A stretch of 64,000 nucleotides of DNA from Arthrobacter sunyaminii (GTDB lineage: Bacteria; Actinomycetota; Actinomycetes; Actinomycetales; Micrococcaceae). Positions 58,191 through 64,000 of the stretch are shown piece by piece; position 1 is the stretch's first letter, and every line of letters starts with the position of its first letter. The notes beneath the pieces were generated by a model. The model saw nothing but the letters and a program-made list of their open reading frames with translations. It made no database searches and was not told the origin of the DNA. Both the position numbers and the translations under genes were made by a program. The DNA lies in NCBI RefSeq assembly GCF_018866305.1, contig NZ_CP076456.1:2294001-2358000 (forward strand), written 5' to 3'.

Positions 58191-59119
58191 AGTGCAGCCT
58201 CCCGGGGTTCCCCTGCAGCGGCACGCCGGGCATCCCGCCGCCTCCACCACGCGGCCAGCAGCAGTCCGGCCAGGATGTCCCAGATCCCCCACCACGCCGC
58301 AACCATGGCCATGCCGCCCAGGCCGGAGAAAAACGTCAGGGTCAGCCCGAGTCCCAGCCCGGTGTTGCGCGCGCCCACCTCAAAGGTGACGGCCCGCCGG
58401 CTGGCTTCATCCAGCCGGACGGCCGCGGCACTGAAGTAGCCCACCGCCAGCGCAATGGCGTCATGCAGCAGCACCACCAGGAAGATGGTGCCCAGATGTT
58501 CGCGCAGCGGGCCCAGATTGCTCGCCGTCCCGGCAACGATAAAGGCCAGGAGTGCTACCAGCCCGATCCGCTGCACCCAGGGCCGGAGCCGGTTAATGAT
58601 TCCCGGAAAGCGGCGGGCCAGAGGCATTCCAACGGCAAAGGGAACTCCGATAATCAGCAGCACCTGAATCAGCATCCCGCCGCGGTCCAGGGAGAAGTCG
58701 CGCATCAGCGAGGCCGTGGAGGGGCTCAGCGCCGCCCAGAAGGCCACGTTCAGGGGCATCACGATGATGGCCACGAGGTTGGACACCGCTGTCATGGACG
58801 CTGAGAGCGCGACGTCGCCGTGTGCCCGGTGGGTGAGGACGTTGGAAATTCCGCCCGGCGGACAGCAGGCCACCAGGATCATTCCAAGAGCAATGGAGGC
58901 CGGGACCTGCAGGGCCAGAGCTATGCCAACCGTTACCGCCGGCAGCAGCAGATACTGTGCCGCGATGCCCAGCACCACCGCTTTCGGGCTGCGCAGCACG
59001 GTGCGGAAGTCCGAGGGCCGGACCTCCAGTGCGATCCCGAGGATGATGACGGCCAGGACCACGTTCAGGGTCACCAGCGAGCCGGGAGAAAAGTTCAGCA
59101 CGACGTCGTCGATGGGCAT
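58187..59119 (-). CDS. Bile acid:sodium symporter family (SBF) transporter
   Basis: A 310-residue membrane protein with nine or ten helices. It shows the SBF signatures VACCPPGGISNVLTHRAHGD (substrate and Na+ crossover) and EVGARNTGLGLGLTLTF. In bacteria SBF proteins move organic anions with sodium; bile salts are not implied. It is joined by a 1-nt TGATG overlap to the flavin monooxygenase gene before it and by GTGA to the epimerase after it. Confidence 0.93.
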   Translation of the reverse strand: MPIDDVVLNFSPGSLVTLNVVLAVIILGIALEVRPSDFRTVLRSPKAVVLGIAAQYLLLPAVTVGIALALQVPASIALGMILVACCPPGGISNVLTHRAHGDVALSASMTAVSNLVAIIVMPLNVAFWAALSPSTASLMRDFSLDRGGMLIQVLLIIGVPFAVGMPLARRFPGIINRLRPWVQRIGLVALLAFIVAGTASNLGPLREHLGTIFLVVLLHDAIALAVGYFSAAAVRLDEASRRAVTFEVGARNTGLGLGLTLTFFSGLGGMAMVAAWWGIWDILAGLLLAAWWRRRDARRAAAGEPREAAL

Positions 59120-60486
59120 CAGCGCCGCGCCTCCGCCAGTGCGGGCTCAGAAACGCCGGAAGCGGCGGCCGGGCCGGCAAGCCGGGCCAGATGGGCCGCG
59201 AGCTCTGCCCGGTAAGCGTCTTTGTTGACGTAGTGGCTCCCCCGGTCAGTACCGTGGTAGCGGTAGCCGCCGGTGACGTCCGGTGAGGGGCCGTTGATGG
59301 TGCTGCGGAAGGCCCCTGCAATCTCGGGCGCTTCCCGCTGCGCAGCGAGATACGCAGCCACCAGCTCGGCCTGGCGGTACCGGCCCTCCCAGCCGAGGCC
59401 GGAAGCTTCCACCATGCCCACCACCATCAGGTTTTTCGCCTCTCGGCTGAAGATGTTGAGATAAAGATCCGGGGACGGCCCGTTCCCGCCCAGCAGCTCC
59501 GGCCGCAGGAACGGATAATCCAACACGTAGCCGGTGGCCAGCAGAATGAGGTCATAGTCCCCGGCACTTCCGTCACGGAAATGCACGGTGCTGCCCTCGA
59601 AGCGGCTGATATCCGCCTTCACCTGCAGGTTGCCGTGGCCCAGATGGTGCAGGATCAGCGAGTTGACCACAGGATGCGACTCATAGATTCGATGGTCCGG
59701 CGCCGGAAAGCCAAAGCGGTGCGGGTCGCCGGTAAACATGCGCAGCAGCCGTTTGTCGATGAATTGCTTCAGCGGCCGAGGCAGGGGTTTGCCCTGGTTG
59801 AGGGTGTCGGTGGGTCGGCCAAACACGTATTTCGGCACAAAGTAATAGCCTCGGCGCACGCTGATGTCCACCGTGGCTGCGTGGTGCACGGCGTCCACCG
59901 CTATGTCGCAGCCGCTGTTTCCGGCGCCCACGATCAGCACGCGTTTTCCGGCAAGGTCGGTGGCCTTCTTGTACTGTGCCGAGTGGCGGATCTCGCCGGA
60001 GAAGTTGCCGGGAAACCGGGGAATGGCCGGGGTGTGCAGGGTGCCTGTGGCGACGATGACGGCACTGAACCTGCCGCTGCCGGCACCCTGCCCGTCCTGC
60101 CAGGTCAGCTGCCACCCGTCGTCGGCCGTTACCGCGTCCGTTATCCGGGTGGAGAAGCGGATGTGGCGGTACAGGCCGAAGGTTTCCGCGTACCCGCTGA
60201 AGTATTTCCGCAAATGGCTGTGGCCGGGATAGTCCGGCGTGCCGGCCGGCATCGGATAATCCGCAAAAGCGGTAGTGGACTTCGAAGAAATGAGGTGTGC
60301 CGACTCGTAGACCGTGCTCACCGGGTTATCAATGTTCCACAGCCCGCCCACGTCGGTGAACTGCTCAAAGCCGACAAAATCCAGCCCCCGGCGTGAGAGC
60401 GCCCGCATGGCAGCCAGTCCGCTCGGCCCGGATCCGATGACAGCTACCGGCAATGCCCCGTCCCCTGCTGTTGTGGAGAATTCCAA
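59119..60486 (-). CDS. Flavin-containing monooxygenase (FMO/Baeyer-Villiger type)
   Basis: The 455-residue protein has the FAD motif VIGSGPSGLAAM (residues 16-27), a FxGxxxHxxxY-like fingerprint FSGEIRHSAQY, the NADPH motif IVGAGNSGCDIA, and the LATGYVLD box. These are class B flavin monooxygenases that oxidise S, N or a ketone. TTG 60486 is used; the ribosome site is weak and the start is uncertain. Being first in an operon with an organic-anion symporter and an SDR suggests uptake and oxidation of an unidentified compound (inference). Confidence 0.9.
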   Translation of the reverse strand: MEFSTTAGDGALPVAVIGSGPSGLAAMRALSRRGLDFVGFEQFTDVGGLWNIDNPVSTVYESAHLISSKSTTAFADYPMPAGTPDYPGHSHLRKYFSGYAETFGLYRHIRFSTRITDAVTADDGWQLTWQDGQGAGSGRFSAVIVATGTLHTPAIPRFPGNFSGEIRHSAQYKKATDLAGKRVLIVGAGNSGCDIAVDAVHHAATVDISVRRGYYFVPKYVFGRPTDTLNQGKPLPRPLKQFIDKRLLRMFTGDPHRFGFPAPDHRIYESHPVVNSLILHHLGHGNLQVKADISRFEGSTVHFRDGSAGDYDLILLATGYVLDYPFLRPELLGGNGPSPDLYLNIFSREAKNLMVVGMVEASGLGWEGRYRQAELVAAYLAAQREAPEIAGAFRSTINGPSPDVTGGYRYHGTDRGSHYVNKDAYRAELAAHLARLAGPAAASGVSEPALAEARR

Positions 60487-60604
60487 TACCCGCGCCTGCT
60501 TTCGTGACCTGCATCACCTTTGATGCTGCTGGAACGCTACCGAAGTGTTCACAGTGGGTCAAACCGCCTCACCGGCCGGCTGCAGATCCCTTGAGGCATG
60601 AAAA

Positions 60605-60632
60605 GGGCCCCGGCGTTTGCCCGCCGGGGCCC
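60605..60632 (-). terminator. Intrinsic terminator after glpK
   Basis: GGGCCCCGGCG (60605-60615) pairs with 60622-60632, and TTTT follows on the minus strand. It ends the glpF-glpK transcript. Confidence 0.92.
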
Positions 60633-60689
60633 AATCCTCACTTGTTGTCTTCAGACGTCCAGGTGCCGTCCGAAGACGCCGCGTGCCGG

Positions 60690-62210
<1,521 letters not shown>

Positions 62211-62275
62211 GTTTCGCTCCTTTTACAGGGGGACGTACAGGGATGCGGCGGGAACAGTCCGCCCGGGGGAAAGCC

Positions 62276-63016
62276 TTAGACAACAGGCATCGGAATGCCG
62301 TTGAAGACAATGCCGGCCAGCGACCCGCCGATGATGGGCCCGACAACCGGCACCCATGCGTAAGCCCAGTCGCTCTTGCCCTTGTTGGGAATGGGCAGCA
62401 GCGCGTGGACGATGCGGGGGCCGAGGTCACGCGCAGGGTTGATGGCATAGCCGGTGGGGCCGCCAAGCGAAGCACCGATGGCAACCACCAGGAGACCCAC
62501 GGCCAGCGGGCCGAGCTCGTTGGGGGTTCCGCCGAAGGCGAGGATGACGAACACCAGCACGAACGTGCCGATAACTTCCGTCACGACGTTCCAGCCGTAA
62601 GAGCGGATGGTCGGGCCGGTGGAGAACACGCCCAGGATGTTCTCTGCATCGGGTTCGTCATCGAACTGTTTCTTGTACGCCAGCCAGGCCAGCACGGCAC
62701 CCAGCATTGCGCCAAGCAGCTGCGCGACCAGGTAGACCATCACGGAGGCAAAGCTGGTCTCCACTCCGGGTGCCAGGTCTGAACCGTTGAAAAGCAGACC
62801 CATCGTCACTGCCGGGTTCAGATGCGCGCCTGATTGAACCGCCACGAACACACCCGCAAACACACCGAGGCCCCAGCCGAAGTTGACCATGAGGGTCCCT
62901 CCGCCATTGCCCTTCGTCTTGCGCAGGGCCACGTTCGCGACCACACCACAACCAAGCAGGATTAGCATTGCCGTTCCCGCAAACTCACTGAGGAATACCT
63001 CACCGAGAGTCACCAT
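62276..63016 (-). CDS. glpF: Glycerol uptake facilitator (aquaglyceroporin)
   Basis: The 246-residue MIP channel has six helices and two NPA boxes, HLNPAVTMG and NPARDLGPR; the aspartate after the second box is the GlpF mark for glycerol selectivity. ATG 63016 is preferred (GGAG about 6 nt upstream) over ATG 63028, whose AAGG touches the start. It feeds glycerol to GlpK. Confidence 0.95.
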   Translation of the reverse strand: MVTLGEVFLSEFAGTAMLILLGCGVVANVALRKTKGNGGGTLMVNFGWGLGVFAGVFVAVQSGAHLNPAVTMGLLFNGSDLAPGVETSFASVMVYLVAQLLGAMLGAVLAWLAYKKQFDDEPDAENILGVFSTGPTIRSYGWNVVTEVIGTFVLVFVILAFGGTPNELGPLAVGLLVVAIGASLGGPTGYAINPARDLGPRIVHALLPIPNKGKSDWAYAWVPVVGPIIGGSLAGIVFNGIPMPVV

Positions 63017-63296
63017 TGACTTCTCCATCCTTCGAATTTTCTCGAACCAGCCGATTGCCCGCTGGCCTGTCTCAACTGTGCCATGACTCCCTCCCCGGGT
63101 GGACCCACAGCCGGCGGCAGTGCCGCCGTCGCATTTGCGAATTATTGCTGTTCTGCATTAGTGCGTTCCAGCGTTTCCCCCAACACCGCATCCACCAGAG
63201 AAGGAGGCAGTGCACGGAGACAGAACGTTTCCGTTTGCTCAGACTTACCGGCCAACCGTACTCGGGCTGAATTCACTCGGCAACCGTCATCCTCGG

Positions 63297-63302
63297 TAGA
63301 GT
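63297..63302 (+). promoter_or_regulatory. Probable -10 element, leaderless start
   Basis: TAGAGT lies 7 nt before the ATG of the aldo/keto reductase, with no ribosome site between, so the transcript probably begins at the start codon. The rest of 63017-63309 shows no gene. Confidence 0.4.
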
Positions 63303-63309
63303 CTTGTGC

Positions 63310-64000
63310 ATGGAACCGGCACCCAAACTCAACTTCAACAACGGCGTCCGCATGGATCAGGTGGGCTTCGGCACCTACAAGGTACCCGCTCCTGACGCGG
63401 CGGATCTTGTCACTCTGGCCCTCGGCACCGGATACCGCCACATCGATACGGCGGCGTTGTACGGCAATGAAGAGGGCGTTGGCGAGGCGGTACGGGACTT
63501 TATCGCAGACGAGAATGTCAACCGTAATGAGATATTTCTCACGTCAAAAGTCTGGAACACGGACCAGGGTTACGACTCCACCCTGCGTGCCTTCGACGCC
63601 ACCATGGCACGCCTTGGTCTGGACACCCTCGACCTGTACCTCATCCACTGGCCCTGCCCCGAGCGGGGGTTGTTCATTGACACGTATCGGGCTTTGGAGG
63701 AGCTGTACCGCTCCGGCCGGGTTCGCGCCATCGGGGTGTCCAACTTCCTGCCGGACCACCTGCAGCAGTTGATGGACGCCACCGACGTGGTCCCTGCCGT
63801 CAACCAAGTGGAACTGCACCCCTGGCTGCAGCAGCGTCCGCTGACCAAGCTGCACCAGGAGCTGGGCATCCGCACCGTTGCCTGGAGCCCGCTGGGCCGC
63901 GGTGCCGTCCTCGCGGATCCGGTCATCTCCTCCATCGCCGCAGATCTGGGAGTCTCGCCCGCCCGCGTGATCCTGCGCTGGCATATGGAACAGGGGAATA
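63310..64000 (+). CDS. Aldo/keto reductase, 3' end outside window
   Basis: The first 230 codons of a NADPH-dependent (beta/alpha)8 reductase. The catalytic tetrad is visible: Asp and Tyr in HIDTAALYGNE, Lys in LTSKVWN, His in YLIHWPCP. Next are RAIGVSNFLPDHL, NQVELHPWLQQ and WSPLGRGAVLADP, typical of AKR5-like 2,5-diketo-D-gluconate reductases. The substrate is unspecified. It diverges from glpF. Confidence 0.93.
   Translation, partial: MEPAPKLNFNNGVRMDQVGFGTYKVPAPDAADLVTLALGTGYRHIDTAALYGNEEGVGEAVRDFIADENVNRNEIFLTSKVWNTDQGYDSTLRAFDATMARLGLDTLDLYLIHWPCPERGLFIDTYRALEELYRSGRVRAIGVSNFLPDHLQQLMDATDVVPAVNQVELHPWLQQRPLTKLHQELGIRTVAWSPLGRGAVLADPVISSIAADLGVSPARVILRWHMEQGN

Overview
The window is a high-GC actinobacterial chromosome segment. 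The likely source is Micrococcaceae (Arthrobacter sensu lato); this is inferred from gene families and gene order, not from any search. Pointers are an actinobacterial bcc-aa3 respiratory set (di-haem QcrC, three-helix Rieske QcrA, CtaF), a HrcA/CIRCE heat-shock unit, the order lepA-hemW / hrcA-dnaJ-rsmE / phoH-ybeY-CNNM-era / leuA-recO-uppS, many GTG/TTG starts, 4-nt stop/start overlaps and several probable leaderless starts.

Layout. (1) 1-3.7 kb: start of a UPF0104 membrane protein gene, then an ABC efflux operon with its own TetR-type regulator, a DUF3054 protein and a stand-alone Lrp ligand-sensing domain. (2) 3.9-16.5 kb: trpD diverging from ctaE-qcrC-qcrA-qcrB; a hypothetical gene and a GntR/UTRA regulator; the ctaC-ctaD-ctaF operon on the minus strand; an A-type Fe-S carrier; an M20 dipeptidase. 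Together the cta and qcr genes encode the III2-IV2 cytochrome bc1-aa3 supercomplex. (3) 16.6-43.8 kb: conserved housekeeping block (DUF3043, pyrD, an alpha/beta hydrolase, uppS, recO, leuA, an LCP cell-wall ligase, era, CNNM/CBS, ybeY, phoH, a GerMN lipoprotein, rsmE, dnaJ, hrcA, DUF3097, DUF4870, hemW, lepA, an orphan MazF-like protein, rpsT, holA, comEC, comEA). (4) 43.5-50.6 kb: an accessory, partly decayed region lying between two diverged direct copies of about 530 bp that carry the 5' part of comEA and the 3' end of a PH-domain-like gene. Inside are an LGFP-repeat protein diverging from a LysR regulator, an EamA transporter pseudogene, an NmrA-type oxidoreductase pseudogene and a frameshifted discoidin-like gene. 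(5) 50.6-64 kb: a possible GIY-YIG-like protein, a DegV protein, leuS, a GNAT, a sigma factor with an NTF2-like tail, a flavin monooxygenase / SBF symporter / epimerase operon, glpF-glpK, and the start of an aldo/keto reductase gene.

The most interesting signals are two short leader ORFs on the minus strand with runs of leucine codons. One lies before leuA (four Leu codons, probable leaderless start, followed by two mutually exclusive hairpins). The other lies before leuS (three Leu codons, followed by a hairpin and an intrinsic terminator). They suggest that leucine synthesis and leucine tRNA charging are both controlled by ribosome stalling at Leu codons. No tRNA, rRNA, CRISPR array, insertion sequence or replication origin was recognised.
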